Shown: positions 16,316 to 25,845 of the stretch, in pieces | Numbering within the stretch: the first letter of the stretch is position 1 | How the letters are laid out: every line of letters begins with the position of its first letter | Assembly: GCF_900107675.1 (NCBI RefSeq) | Contig: NZ_FNRI01000003.1 | Location: 62,001 to 126,000, forward strand | Direction of reading: 5' to 3' | DNA length: 64,000 bases | Origin: Alistipes timonensis JC136 | GTDB taxonomy: Bacteria > Bacteroidota > Bacteroidia > Bacteroidales > Rikenellaceae | Notes under the pieces: generated by a model | The model's input: only the letters and a program-made list of their open reading frames with translations | Databases searched by the model: none | Told to the model about the DNA's origin: nothing | Made by a program: the position numbers and the translations under genes

Positions 16316-17575
16316 ATGAAACGTTCGGATATTGAAATAATGGCCCCGGTGGGGTCGTACGAATCGCTCGCGGCCGCCATCGAGGCCGGAGCCGACGCCG
16401 TTTACTTCGGGGTCGGAAAACTCAACATGCGCTCGGCCTCGGCGGCCAACTTCACGCTCGACGACCTCGAAAAGATCGTCGCCACGGCCCGCAAGGCCGG
16501 GGTGAAGAGCTATCTGACGGTCAACACCATCGTCTACGAGGACGAGATCGCCGAGGTGCACGCCGTGATCGACCGCGCCAAAGCCGCAGGGGTCGATGCC
16601 GTGATCGCCTCCGACCTGGCGGCGATCCTTTACGCCCGGCAGATCGGACAGGAGGTGCACATCTCCACCCAGTGCAACATCTCGAATTCCGAGGCGGTGC
16701 GGTTCTTCGCCCAGTGGGCCGACACGGTGGTGCTGGCGCGCGAGCTGACGCTGGAACAGGTGGCCGAGATACACCGCAAAATCGCCGCGGAGGAGATCCG
16801 CGGCCCGCGGGGCGGGTTGGTCGAGATCGAGATGTTCGCCCACGGCGCCCTGTGCATGTCCGTTTCGGGCAAGTGCTACCTCTCGCTCTACGAGACCAAC
16901 TGCTCGGCCAACCGCGGCGCCTGCCGCCAGTTGTGCCGCCGCAAATACACCGTCACGGACAAGGAGACCGGGGCGCAGCTGGACATCGACGGCCGCTACG
17001 TCCTCTCGCCCAAAGACCTCTGCACGGTCGATTTCCTCGACAAAATGATCGCCGCGGGAGTCCGCGTGCTGAAGATCGAGGGACGCGCCCGCGGTGCGGA
17101 ATACGTCAAACGCGTGGTCGGGTGTTACGATGAGGCGCTCCGGGCCATCGAGGCAGGAACCTACACCCCCGCCCTGGCCGAAGAACTGAAAGAACGGCTA
17201 CGGACGGTTTTCAACCGCGGGTTCTGGGAGGGCTACTACGCCGGGCGTCCCGTCGTGGAGCACAGCCCGGCCTACGGGTCGTCGGCCACGCAGCGCAAGG
17301 TGTATGTAGGCAAGGTGGTGAATTTCTACAAAAAACTATCGGTGGCCGAAGTCGCGGTCGAGGCAGCGCCCCTCGCCGTCGGGGAGCCGATCTTCTTCCT
17401 CGGGGCCACGACCGGCGTCGCCGAGCAGACGCTCGAAGAGTTGCACGGGCCCGACGGTTCGCCCGTGGATTCCGTCGCGCAGGGCGAACTCTGCGCCATC
17501 CGCACCCCCGGCGTAATCCGCCGCGGGGACCAGCTCTACAAATTCGTTCCGACAGACAATGCCGGAACCCGATAA
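16316..17575 (+). CDS. Peptidase U32 family protein (probable tRNA/rRNA hydroxylase type)
   Basis: A 419-residue U32 protein with the family signature EMFAHGALCMSVSGKCYLS and the Fe-S-type cysteines in SGKC, NRGACRQLCRRKY. The N-terminal TIM barrel reads IMAPVGSYESLAAAIEAGAD and AVYFGVG. Well-studied U32 relatives (TrhP, RlhA, UbiU/V) act in prephenate-dependent RNA hydroxylation or ubiquinone hydroxylation, not proteolysis. Which applies here is open. The first gap in the operon is 3 bp, so translational coupling is likely. Confidence 0.88.
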   Translation: MKRSDIEIMAPVGSYESLAAAIEAGADAVYFGVGKLNMRSASAANFTLDDLEKIVATARKAGVKSYLTVNTIVYEDEIAEVHAVIDRAKAAGVDAVIASDLAAILYARQIGQEVHISTQCNISNSEAVRFFAQWADTVVLARELTLEQVAEIHRKIAAEEIRGPRGGLVEIEMFAHGALCMSVSGKCYLSLYETNCSANRGACRQLCRRKYTVTDKETGAQLDIDGRYVLSPKDLCTVDFLDKMIAAGVRVLKIEGRARGAEYVKRVVGCYDEALRAIEAGTYTPALAEELKERLRTVFNRGFWEGYYAGRPVVEHSPAYGSSATQRKVYVGKVVNFYKKLSVAEVAVEAAPLAVGEPIFFLGATTGVAEQTLEELHGPDGSPVDSVAQGELCAIRTPGVIRRGDQLYKFVPTDNAGTR

Positions 17576-17577
17576 CG

Positions 17578-18708
17578 ATGAAACCTCAACCGACCAAACC
17601 GACCGCCCCGCAGCGGCTTCTCTCGCTCGACGCCCTGCGGGGTTTTGACATGTTCTTCATCATGGGCTTCGCAGGGCTCGTCGTCGCCCTGTGCAAACTC
17701 CGGCCCGGAAGTTTCGCCGACTGGATGTCGGCCCAGATGGGTCACGCCGCGTGGGACGGATTCTTCCACCACGACACCATTTTCCCGCTGTTCCTCTTCA
17801 TCGCGGGCATTTCGTTCCCCTTCTCGCTGGCCAAACAGCGCGAAAAAGGAGTCCGCGAACGGAGCATCTACACAAAGGTAATCCGCCGCGGACTGACGCT
17901 GGTGGCGCTGGGACTGGTCTACAACGGGCTGTTCAACCTCGACTTCGCAACACTGCGCCTGCCGAGCGTGCTGGGCCGCATCGGACTGGCGTGGATGTTC
18001 GCGGCGATGCTGTTCATCCGGTTCGGAATACGCACGCGCATCGCCCTTGCCGCCGTGATCCTCGTCGGTTACGGGCTGCTGCTGCAATTCGTCGCAGCGC
18101 CCGACGCCGCAGGGGCCGGACCGCTGACCGAGGCGGGCAACATCGTGGGCTACATCGACCGGACGATCATGCCGGCACACCTCTACGGCAACCGGGGATT
18201 CGACCCCGAAGGGCTGCTGAGCACCCTGCCGGCCATCGTGACGGCCATGCTGGGCATGTTCACGGGCGAATTCGTCCGCCGTTCCGAGGAGCAGATTTCC
18301 GGCAGCCGCAAAGCGCTCCGGATGGCCGCCGGGGCCGCCCTGCTGTTGGTGCTCGCGCTCTGCCTCGACCCGTTGCAGCCCGTCAACAAGAAACTCTGGA
18401 CCCCGGCTTTCGTCTTTGCCGCAGGAGCCTATTCGCTGGGAATGTTCGCGCTGTTCTATTATATAATAGATGTGCGGCAGTGGCGGCGGTGGAGCTACTT
18501 TTTCCAGGTCATCGGCCTCAACTCGATTACGATCTACATGGTCCAGCGAATCGTCCGGGTGAGCTACACCTCCGAATTCTTCTTCGGCGGACTGGGATCG
18601 AAATTCTCGCCCGAGGTCGCCTCGGTGATTTTCTCGGCGGGTTACATCACCGTCTGCTGGCTGTTATTATGGTTCCTCGACCGGAAGAAAATATACCTCA
18701 AAGTCTGA
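17578..18708 (+). CDS. HGSNAT/DUF5009-like multi-pass membrane acyltransferase
   Basis: A 376-residue protein with about ten hydrophobic segments. The N-terminus RLLSLDALRGFDMFFIMGFA and HHDTIFPLFLFIAGISFPFS match the heparan-alpha-glucosaminide N-acetyltransferase-like family; the latter contains the conserved His pair. Human HGSNAT moves an acetyl group across a membrane onto terminal glucosamine. Bacterial homologues are untested, so acetylation of an amino sugar is an inference. It starts 2 bp after the U32 gene. Confidence 0.85.
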   Translation: MKPQPTKPTAPQRLLSLDALRGFDMFFIMGFAGLVVALCKLRPGSFADWMSAQMGHAAWDGFFHHDTIFPLFLFIAGISFPFSLAKQREKGVRERSIYTKVIRRGLTLVALGLVYNGLFNLDFATLRLPSVLGRIGLAWMFAAMLFIRFGIRTRIALAAVILVGYGLLLQFVAAPDAAGAGPLTEAGNIVGYIDRTIMPAHLYGNRGFDPEGLLSTLPAIVTAMLGMFTGEFVRRSEEQISGSRKALRMAAGAALLLVLALCLDPLQPVNKKLWTPAFVFAAGAYSLGMFALFYYIIDVRQWRRWSYFFQVIGLNSITIYMVQRIVRVSYTSEFFFGGLGSKFSPEVASVIFSAGYITVCWLLLWFLDRKKIYLKV

Positions 18709-18719
18709 GTCCGGCCGCG

Positions 18720-20138
18720 ATGTACGCCGCTCCACACATATCCCGACACCCCGCAGACGGACTGCCGATGCCCCGGCGGCTCGGGGCCATTCTGGCCGTG
18801 GCCTTCGGCGTCTCGCTCTCGGTCATCGACGGGACCATCGCCAACGTCGCCCTGCCCACCATCGGGCAGAAATTGGGCATTTCCGCCGCCGACTCGATCT
18901 GGATCGTCAATGCCTATCAGCTGGCCATCATGGTCTCGCTGCTGACGTTCTCGGCGCTGGGCGACGTGGTGGGTTACCGCAAGGTCTACATCGGCGGGCT
19001 GATGCTCTTCACGGTGGCGTCGGTGGGCTGCTCGCTCTCGGGATCGCTCCAGACCCTCGTGCTGTCGCGCGTGATGCAGGGATTCGGCGCCGCGGCCATC
19101 ACCTCGGTCAACACCACGCTGATCCGCTTCATCTATCCCAAAGCCCGGCTGGGACGCGGCATGGGCATCAACGCCACGGTAGTCGCCGTATCGTCGGTGG
19201 CCGGGCCCACGCTCGCCGCGGGCATCCTTTCGGTGGCCGGCTGGCCGTGGCTCTTCGCCGTCAACATCCCGATGGGGCTCATCGCCCTGGCGCTCAGCCG
19301 CCGCTTCCTGCCGGCAAACCCCGTGCGGATCAGCGGGCACCGCTTCGACTGGCGCGACGCGGTGATGAACGCCCTGACGTTCGGACTGCTGATGGCCTCG
19401 GTCGAAGGATTCTCCCACGGGCTCGACCCGCGGCTGCTGTCGCTGGGCGTCGCGGCGCTCATCATCATCGGGTTCTTCTTCATCCGCAGCCAGTTGCGCG
19501 AGCCCTATCCGATCCTGCCGTTCGACCTGCTGCGCATCCCGATCTTCTCGGTGTCAGTCGCAACGTCGATCTGCTCGTTCCTGGGGCAGATGCTCGCCAT
19601 GGTGGCGCTGCCTTTCTACCTGCAGCAAGCCTGCGGCTACGACGACGTGCAAACGGGACTGCTGCTGACGGCCTGGCCCGCGGTAATCATGGTCGTCGCC
19701 CCGGCGGCAGGCATGCTCGTCGAGCGCGTTCACGCCGGCATACTCGGCGGCACGGGCCTGACGGCGATGGCCGCGGGGCTGTTCCTGCTGGCGTTCCTTC
19801 CGGAGCATCCGACCGATTTCGACATCATCTGGCGGCTGGTGCTCTGCGGCGCCGGATTCGGACTTTTCCAGTCGCCCAACAACAGCATCCTGATCGCCTC
19901 GGCGCCTCCCGAACGCAGCGGATCGGCCAGCGGCATGCTCGCCACGGCCCGCCTCATCGGACAGACCACGGGCGCGGCGATGATGGCCCTGCTGTTCCAC
20001 ATCGTCCCCGAAAACAGCACCCACACGGCGCTGCTGCTGGCGGGCGGTTTCGCCGTGACGGGCGCCGTCATCAGCCTCGCCCGCATCTCGCTGCCCCTGC
20101 CCGAAGGGCTCACCCGAAGAAAACAATCCAGACCATGA
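18720..20138 (+). CDS. MFS transporter, DHA2 (EmrB/QacA-like) family
   Basis: A 472-residue transporter with about 14 predicted transmembrane helices. Motif D1 is seen in VIDGTIANVALPTIG, motif A-like GDVVGYRKVYIGG follows TM2, and motif C-like AVSSVAGPTLAAGIL lies in TM5. The family exports drugs or lipophilic compounds using the proton gradient. The true start is the ATG at 18720, 11 bp after the previous stop. The upstream extension of this frame lies inside the previous gene and is not real. The stop overlaps the next ATG (ATGA). Confidence 0.9.
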   Translation: MYAAPHISRHPADGLPMPRRLGAILAVAFGVSLSVIDGTIANVALPTIGQKLGISAADSIWIVNAYQLAIMVSLLTFSALGDVVGYRKVYIGGLMLFTVASVGCSLSGSLQTLVLSRVMQGFGAAAITSVNTTLIRFIYPKARLGRGMGINATVVAVSSVAGPTLAAGILSVAGWPWLFAVNIPMGLIALALSRRFLPANPVRISGHRFDWRDAVMNALTFGLLMASVEGFSHGLDPRLLSLGVAALIIIGFFFIRSQLREPYPILPFDLLRIPIFSVSVATSICSFLGQMLAMVALPFYLQQACGYDDVQTGLLLTAWPAVIMVVAPAAGMLVERVHAGILGGTGLTAMAAGLFLLAFLPEHPTDFDIIWRLVLCGAGFGLFQSPNNSILIASAPPERSGSASGMLATARLIGQTTGAAMMALLFHIVPENSTHTALLLAGGFAVTGAVISLARISLPLPEGLTRRKQSRP

Positions 20139-21130
20139 AACACCTTTTTCCGATACTGCTCCTGCTCGCTCCGCTCTTCGCCGGAGCTCAGGAATCCGAC
20201 TCCACGGGCTTTCTGCGTCCGCCCTACCTGCACCGGGGCGACACCGTGGGCATCGTCTCCCCGGCGGGCAAACTCCCGCTGAAAACCGACACGGCGAAAA
20301 TCCGCCAACGGTTCGAATCGTGGGGACTGCACGTGAAGTTCGGACCCCACTGCGCCGACCGTGAACAGCCCTATTTTGCCGGAACCGACGAGGAGCGCGC
20401 CGCCGATCTGCAGGCGATGATCGACGATGAGTCGGTGAAGGCCGTGATCGCCTGCCGCGGAGGTTACGGCTCGGTGCGGCTGCTGCCGCTCGTGGACCTC
20501 GCGCGGCTGCACGAACGCCCGAAATGGGTGGTCGGGTTCAGCGATATCACCATGCTCCACCTCGCCCTGCGGAAACTCCGCATCGAGAGCATCCACGGCC
20601 CGATGCCCGCCGGATTCGACTTCGACGGGAAGGAAGACCCTTCGGCCGAATCGCTGCGGCAGGCGTTGTTCGGCGAAACGGTGTGCATCGAGGTCGAACC
20701 CCATCCCCTCAACCAGCCCGGAACGGCCTCGGGACACCTGTCCGGAGGCAATCTGACGGTAATCCGCTCGGCGGACGGCACCCCCGAGGAGCTGACGGCG
20801 GAGGAACCGACGGTCCTGCTCATCGAAGAAGTCGGCGAGTTCGTCTACCGCATCGACCGGCTGATGCAGAGCCTCACACGCAGCGGCAGGCTCGGGAGCC
20901 TCAAAGCCATCCTCGTAGGGCACTTCTCGGACATGGTGGGAATGAAGAAATTCGGTGTGGCCGATGCCTATGCAATCATTTCGTCCTACACGCGGCCGCT
21001 GGGGATACCGGTCGTCTTCGGATTTCCCGCGGGACACGCTGAGCCCAACCTGGCGGTCTATCTGGGACGCCGGGTGACGGTCAGCGTCGACGATGAGGGC
21101 GCCCGCGTGGAATTCGTCCCGCAGAATTGA
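20135..21130 (+). CDS. LD-carboxypeptidase (S66 family), exported
   Basis: A 331-residue protein with a signal peptide (MKHLFPILLLLAPLFAGAQ). S66 landmarks are GDTVGIVSPAGKLP, ACRGGYGSVRLLP (catalytic Ser in RGGYGS), VGFSDITMLHLAL, LLIEEVGEFVYRIDRL (Glu) and FGFPAGHAEPNLAV (His). S66 enzymes trim the D-Ala from LD-tetrapeptides during murein recycling, usually in the cytoplasm. The signal peptide suggests a periplasmic form here. It overlaps the MFS gene by 4 bp. Confidence 0.9.
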   Translation: MKHLFPILLLLAPLFAGAQESDSTGFLRPPYLHRGDTVGIVSPAGKLPLKTDTAKIRQRFESWGLHVKFGPHCADREQPYFAGTDEERAADLQAMIDDESVKAVIACRGGYGSVRLLPLVDLARLHERPKWVVGFSDITMLHLALRKLRIESIHGPMPAGFDFDGKEDPSAESLRQALFGETVCIEVEPHPLNQPGTASGHLSGGNLTVIRSADGTPEELTAEEPTVLLIEEVGEFVYRIDRLMQSLTRSGRLGSLKAILVGHFSDMVGMKKFGVADAYAIISSYTRPLGIPVVFGFPAGHAEPNLAVYLGRRVTVSVDDEGARVEFVPQN

Positions 21131-21157
21131 CGGATTCCGAATTTTTTGTTATTTTTG
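21127..21157 (+). promoter_or_regulatory. Promoter of the M24 peptidase gene
   Basis: TTG (21127-21129, sharing bases with the preceding stop codon), 20 bp, TATTTTTG (21150-21157). Start expected near 21162, 27 nt before the ATG. Confidence 0.65.
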
Positions 21158-21188
21158 GAGGCGTAACGCCCCTTTTTATTCAAACGCC

Positions 21189-22580
21189 ATGTTTTCAGCA
21201 AAAACCTATACCGCGCGCCGTCACGAACTGCGCACCAAGATCGGAAGCGGCATCATCCTCTTCCCGGGCAACCCCCTGTCGCCGAACAACTACCCCAACA
21301 ACACCTACTATTTCCGGCAGGACTCGTCGTTCCGCTACTACTTCGGGCTGAACGTCCCGTCGATGGTCGGGATGATCGACGCCGACACAGGCGAGGAAGC
21401 GCTCTACGGCGACGACTTCACCGTCGAGGACATCATCTGGACCGGTCCGCAGCCCACGCTGCGCGAGATGGGGGCCGGGGTCGGCATCACGGCCACGTTC
21501 CCGATGGGCGAACTCGAAAAACGCCTGCGCAGGGCCGTCGCACTGGGCCGCAGGATTCACTACCTGCCGCCCTACCGCGGCGAAACGAAACTCCAACTGT
21601 CGGCGCTGCTGGGCATCAAACCCGAGCTGCTGCACGACTACAAGTCGGTGGACCTGATGTTCGCCGTGGCGGAGATGCGCGAGAAGAAGAGCGCCGAGGA
21701 GGTCGAGGAGCTGGAACGCGCCTTCACGATCGGCTATGAGATGCACACGACGGCGATGAAGATGTGCCGTCCGGGCGTCGTCGAGCGCCAGATTGCGGGC
21801 GCCATCGAGGGCGTCGCCAAGTCGCTGGGGCAGGGCGTATCGTTCCCCTCGATCGTGTCGCAGCACGGCGAGACGCTGCACAACCTCAACGCCGACGGCG
21901 TGTTGGAGGAGGGCCGCCTGCTGCTGTGCGACGCCGGAGGCGAGAGTGTCGAAGGTTACTGCTCGGACCACACCCGCACCTACCCCGTGAGCGGCCGCTT
22001 CACGCAGCGACAGCGCGAGATATACGACATCGTGCTGGCGGCGCACGACCACGTGGCCCGCATCGTCAAACCCCACATGATGTACACCGAGGTGCACAAT
22101 GCCGCCTATATGACCCTGGCCGAAGGACTCGTGAGCCTCGGACTGCTGAAAGGCACGGCCGCCGACGCGGTGGCTGCCGGGGCGATGACGATGCTCATGC
22201 CCCACGGACTCGGACACGGGCTGGGCATGGACGTACACGACTGCGAGGCCATGGGCGAACGGTCGTTCGACTTCTCGTCGATCGCCGAGCGCGCCGCCAA
22301 GTCGGGCACGTGCATCTACCGCGCGGCGTGGCGTCTCGAGCCGGGAACGGTGATGACCGACGAGCCGGGACTCTATTTCATCCCGGCGCTGATCGACAAA
22401 TGCCGCGCCGAGGGGCTTTACAAAGGCATCGTCGATTACGATGCGCTCAACGCCTACCGCAATTTCGGGGGCATCCGCATCGAGGACGACATTCTCGTAA
22501 CGGAGACCGGCAGCCGCATACTCGGCGACCGCAAGATACCCGTCACGGCCGAAGAGATGGAAAACATTGTAGGACGATAA
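21189..22580 (+). CDS. Xaa-Pro aminopeptidase (M24B, PepP-like)
   Basis: A 463-residue metallopeptidase that removes an N-terminal residue before proline. The creatinase-like N-terminal domain runs to about 170. The catalytic pita-bread domain has LLLCDAGGESVEGYCSDHTR with two metal Asp ligands, the first spaced as usual from DHTRTY, then HGLGHGLGMDVHD (metal His), EPGTVMTDEPGLYF (Glu) and GGIRIEDDILVT (Glu). The ATG at 21189 follows a consensus promoter. No signal peptide, so cytoplasmic. Confidence 0.92.
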   Translation: MFSAKTYTARRHELRTKIGSGIILFPGNPLSPNNYPNNTYYFRQDSSFRYYFGLNVPSMVGMIDADTGEEALYGDDFTVEDIIWTGPQPTLREMGAGVGITATFPMGELEKRLRRAVALGRRIHYLPPYRGETKLQLSALLGIKPELLHDYKSVDLMFAVAEMREKKSAEEVEELERAFTIGYEMHTTAMKMCRPGVVERQIAGAIEGVAKSLGQGVSFPSIVSQHGETLHNLNADGVLEEGRLLLCDAGGESVEGYCSDHTRTYPVSGRFTQRQREIYDIVLAAHDHVARIVKPHMMYTEVHNAAYMTLAEGLVSLGLLKGTAADAVAAGAMTMLMPHGLGHGLGMDVHDCEAMGERSFDFSSIAERAAKSGTCIYRAAWRLEPGTVMTDEPGLYFIPALIDKCRAEGLYKGIVDYDALNAYRNFGGIRIEDDILVTETGSRILGDRKIPVTAEEMENIVGR

Positions 22581-22604
22581 CAGACAGACTAAAAAAGAAC
22601 TGCC

Positions 22605-22835
22605 ATGACAGCCAAAACAAAATGGATCATCTACGGAGCGCTGGCGCTGATCGCCGTGCTCCTGATCGCCATCTTCTCGAAAAACATCGTCAACGGACTC
22701 GAGAACCTCTTCGTGAAGATCGCCATTTACCTGATCGTCTTCTGCGCCGGATGGCTTCTGGGCCGCTTCGGAGGAAACCGCCGCAAGAACGACAACGAGC
22801 GCAACGCCCGCAACATCACCCAGGCACAGAAATAG
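22605..22835 (+). CDS. Small two-helix membrane protein
   Basis: A 76-residue protein with two hydrophobic helices (WIIYGALALIAVLLIAIF and VKIAIYLIVFCAGWLLGRF) and a basic, Asn-rich tail. No family recognised. It lies 24 bp after the M24 gene and 7 bp before the SGNH esterase, so it is probably co-transcribed. Confidence 0.7.
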   Translation: MTAKTKWIIYGALALIAVLLIAIFSKNIVNGLENLFVKIAIYLIVFCAGWLLGRFGGNRRKNDNERNARNITQAQK

Positions 22836-22842
22836 ACCGCCG

Positions 22843-23511
22843 ATGAAAAAGACAGCACTCCTGCTTGCCCTCGCACTGCCCCTGCTCGTCGCGGGACAAC
22901 AGCGCGACTGGGCCAATTACGGTCGTTACGCCGAAGCCAACGCCGCCCTGACGACGGCCCCCGCCGTGGTGTTCATGGGCAATTCGATCACCGACGGATG
23001 GGACAACGCCCACCCGGAATTTTTCACCGACAACAATTTCGCCTGCCGCGGAATCGGCGGCCAGGTCACATCCCAGATGCTCTGCCGCTTCCGCGCCGAC
23101 GTGATCGCCCTCCGTCCGAAAGCCGTGGTGATCCTCGCCGGGACGAACGACATCGCCGGCAACAACGGCCCGATCGAATGCGAACACATCGTCGAAAACA
23201 TCGTCTCGATGGCCGAGCTGGCCCTCGCCGCCGGCATCCGCCCGATCCTCTGTTCGGTGCTGCCGGCCGCGAAGTATCCGTGGCGTCCCGAGATCGAATC
23301 GGTGCCCGAAAAGATCGCCGCCCTGAACGCCCGGCTGCAACAGTACGCCGCGGAGCGGGGGTTGACGTGGGTGGATTATTACGGTGCGATGGATGCCGGC
23401 GACGGGTCGATGCGCAGCGAATACACCAAGGACGGCGTGCACCCCACGCCCGAAGGATACACGGTCATGGAGAGCGTCATCCGCCCCGCGCTGGCAGAGT
23501 GGCTGCCCTGA
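22843..23511 (+). CDS. SGNH-family esterase/lysophospholipase-like protein
   Basis: A 222-residue exported protein (signal MKKTALLLALALPLLVAG). Block I is VVFMGNSITDGW with Ser nucleophile, block II GIGGQVTSQ, block III VILAGTNDIAG (Gly-x-Asn), and block V KDGVHPTPEGY (Asp and His). This is the classic four-block SGNH hydrolase, similar in length to sialate or acetyl-xylan O-acetylesterases. Given the mucin-sugar functions elsewhere in the window, a glycan O-acetylesterase is possible but unproven. Confidence 0.9.
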   Translation: MKKTALLLALALPLLVAGQQRDWANYGRYAEANAALTTAPAVVFMGNSITDGWDNAHPEFFTDNNFACRGIGGQVTSQMLCRFRADVIALRPKAVVILAGTNDIAGNNGPIECEHIVENIVSMAELALAAGIRPILCSVLPAAKYPWRPEIESVPEKIAALNARLQQYAAERGLTWVDYYGAMDAGDGSMRSEYTKDGVHPTPEGYTVMESVIRPALAEWLP

Positions 23512-23537
23512 CCGGCGGACGTGTTCCCGACAGACTG

Positions 23538-23565
23538 AAAAATCGCCTCCCGGGGGCGATTTTTT
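23538..23565 (+). terminator. Intrinsic terminator after the SGNH gene
   Basis: AAAAATCGCC (23538-23547) pairs with GGCGATTTTT and ends in a T6 run. Confidence 0.85.
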
Positions 23566-23576
23566 CGTTCCGGGGA

Positions 23577-23605
23577 TTGTTTTTCCCGAATATTTCGTAT
23601 ATTTA
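23577..23605 (+). promoter_or_regulatory. Probable promoter of the EF-G paralogue
   Basis: TTG (23577-23579), 18 bp, TATATTTA (23598-23605), one base from consensus. Leader of about 75 nt. Confidence 0.5.
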
Positions 23606-23682
23606 TAGTCGCCGTCCCGGAAGCGGGCGCGGCACGGGAAATGAGAACCTAAATTACGCATACCTTAAAACCATACGGGAAT

Positions 23683-25845
23683 ATGAAAAACTATTCAGCC
23701 AAAGAGATCAAAAACATCGTACTCATCGGCGCGCCCGGCACGGGTAAAACTACCCTTGCCGAAGCGATGGCCTATGAGGGCAAGGTCATCGACCGCAGGG
23801 GTAGTATCGAGGCGAACAACACGCTCTCGGACAACACCGATATCGAGCACGAATACAAACGCTCGATCTATTCGACGATCCTCTTCACCGAATTCATGGA
23901 CCGCAAGCTGAACATCATCGACTGCCCGGGCTCGGACGACTTCTGCGGAAGCCTCTTCTCGGCGTTCAAAGTCGGCGACGTGGGCGTCTTCCTGTTCAAC
24001 GCCCAGAACGGCTGGGAGGTAGGCAGCGAAATACAGGCCCGCTATGCGCGCCTGCTGAAAAAACCCGTCATCGGCGTAATCAACCAGCTCGATGCCGACA
24101 AGGCCAACTTCGAAGCCACGGTCGAGTCGATCCGCACCGCATCGCGCGTGAAACCTGTCATCGTGCAGTATCCCGTCAACCAGGGCGCGGAATTCAACGC
24201 CTTCATCGACGTGCTGCTGATGAAGATGTACCGCTTCAAAGACAACGACGGCCACCGCGAGGAGCTGGAGATTCCCGCCGAGGAGCTCGAAAAGGCCCAG
24301 GAGTTGAACAAAGAACTGGTGGAAATGGCCGCCGAGCACGACGAGGCGCTCATGGAGCTCTACTTCGACAAGGGAACGCTCACGCAGGACGACATTCGTT
24401 CGGGCCTGAAGATCGGCGTCGCCAACCGTGAAGTCATGCCCATCTTCTGCACCAGCGGCAAACGCGACATCGGCACCAAGCGCCTGATGGAGTTCATCAT
24501 CAACGTGGCGCCCGGTCCGCAGAAGGCTCCCGCATTCCTCTCGACCGAGGGTGCGGAGATCACGGCCGACGAGACGGCTCCCACCGTGGCGTTCGTCTTC
24601 AAAAGCCAGGTCGAGCAGCATATCGGCGAGATCACCTATTTCCGCGTGATCCGCGGCAAGATCACCGAAGGCACCGAACTGGTGAACACCCGCACGGGCA
24701 ATAAGGAAAAGCTCTCGCAGTTGTTCGCCGTAGCGGGTAAAAACCGCGTGAAGGTCACGGAGCTCATGGCCGGCGACATCGGCTGCACGGTGAAGCTGAA
24801 AGGCACGCGCACGAACGACACGCTGTCGGCTCCGTCGGCTCCGGTGACGATCGAACCGATCGTCTTCCCCGAGCCGCGCTACCGCGCCGCCCTCAAATGC
24901 AAGGATCAGGCCGACGAGGAGAAACTGGGCAAGGTGCTCAACGACGCCCGGTTCGAGGACCCGACAATTCTGGTGGAATACTCCAAGGAGCTGAAGCAGA
25001 CGATCATTCAGGGACAGGGCGAACACCACCTGAACATCCTCCGCTCGCGCATCGAGAAAGAGAACAAACTCTCCTACGAATATATCGCGCCGAAGATTCC
25101 CTACCGCGAGACCATCACCAAGGTGGCCCAGGCCGACTACCGCCACAAGAAGCAGTCGGGCGGCGCCGGTCAGTTCGGCGAGGTGCACATGATTATCGAA
25201 CCCTATTACGAAGGGATCGGCGAACCGAAAAACTACAAGGTCCCCGGCAAGGGCGACATGGTCGTCAACCCCAAGACCAAGGAGGAATACGACCTCCAGT
25301 GGGGCGGCAAACTGCAATTCTACTCGGCAATCGTGGGCGGCGCCATCGACGCGCGCTTCATGCCCGCCATCCTGAAGGGCATCATGGAGAAGATGGACGA
25401 AGGCCCGCTGACGGGATCGTACGCCCGCGACATCCGCGTGGTGATCTACGACGGCAAGATGCACCCGGTGGATTCGAACGAAATTTCGTTCAAACTGGCG
25501 GCCCGCAACGCCTTCAAAGAGGCGTTCCGCAATGCGGGGCCCAAGATCATGGAGCCGATCTACAACGTCGAGGTGCTGGTGCCCAGCGAATACATGGGCG
25601 CCGTGATGTCGGACCTGCAGAACCGTCGCGCGATGATCGCCGGCATGGAGTCCGACAAGGGCTTCGACCGCCTGAACGCACTGGTTCCGCTGGCCGAGCT
25701 GTACCGTTACTCGACGACGCTGTCGTCGCTGACATCGGGATCGGCGACCTACACGATGAAATTCGCCAGCTACGAGCAGGTTCCGGCCGACGTGCAGGAC
25801 AAACTGCTCAAAGCCTACACCGACACCGACGAAGATCCCGCCTAA
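23683..25845 (+). CDS. fusA2: Elongation factor G paralogue (EF-G2 type) with altered GTPase motifs
   Basis: A 720-residue five-domain EF-G. The P-loop is GAPGTGKTT (16-24). In G3 the D-x-P-G-H of translational GTPases reads DCPGS, so the catalytic His is Ser84. In G4 N-K-x-D reads NQLD (134-137). Domains III-V are well kept (QGQGEHHLNILRSRIE, GGAGQFGEV, SYARDIRVVI). Bacteroides thetaiotaomicron has a second EF-G reported to support translation without GTP hydrolysis and to matter for gut colonisation; this protein has the residue changes expected of that class. The housekeeping fusA is not in the window. Monocistronic: its last two codons and stop lie inside a terminator repeat. Confidence 0.88.
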   Translation: MKNYSAKEIKNIVLIGAPGTGKTTLAEAMAYEGKVIDRRGSIEANNTLSDNTDIEHEYKRSIYSTILFTEFMDRKLNIIDCPGSDDFCGSLFSAFKVGDVGVFLFNAQNGWEVGSEIQARYARLLKKPVIGVINQLDADKANFEATVESIRTASRVKPVIVQYPVNQGAEFNAFIDVLLMKMYRFKDNDGHREELEIPAEELEKAQELNKELVEMAAEHDEALMELYFDKGTLTQDDIRSGLKIGVANREVMPIFCTSGKRDIGTKRLMEFIINVAPGPQKAPAFLSTEGAEITADETAPTVAFVFKSQVEQHIGEITYFRVIRGKITEGTELVNTRTGNKEKLSQLFAVAGKNRVKVTELMAGDIGCTVKLKGTRTNDTLSAPSAPVTIEPIVFPEPRYRAALKCKDQADEEKLGKVLNDARFEDPTILVEYSKELKQTIIQGQGEHHLNILRSRIEKENKLSYEYIAPKIPYRETITKVAQADYRHKKQSGGAGQFGEVHMIIEPYYEGIGEPKNYKVPGKGDMVVNPKTKEEYDLQWGGKLQFYSAIVGGAIDARFMPAILKGIMEKMDEGPLTGSYARDIRVVIYDGKMHPVDSNEISFKLAARNAFKEAFRNAGPKIMEPIYNVEVLVPSEYMGAVMSDLQNRRAMIAGMESDKGFDRLNALVPLAELYRYSTTLSSLTSGSATYTMKFASYEQVPADVQDKLLKAYTDTDEDPA

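Noticed and set aside
15347..16335. Long second reading frames inside the polyprenyl synthase, MFS, M24 and sialidase genes
   Set aside because: Arg/Pro/Ala-rich translations without domains, on the same DNA as well-identified proteins.
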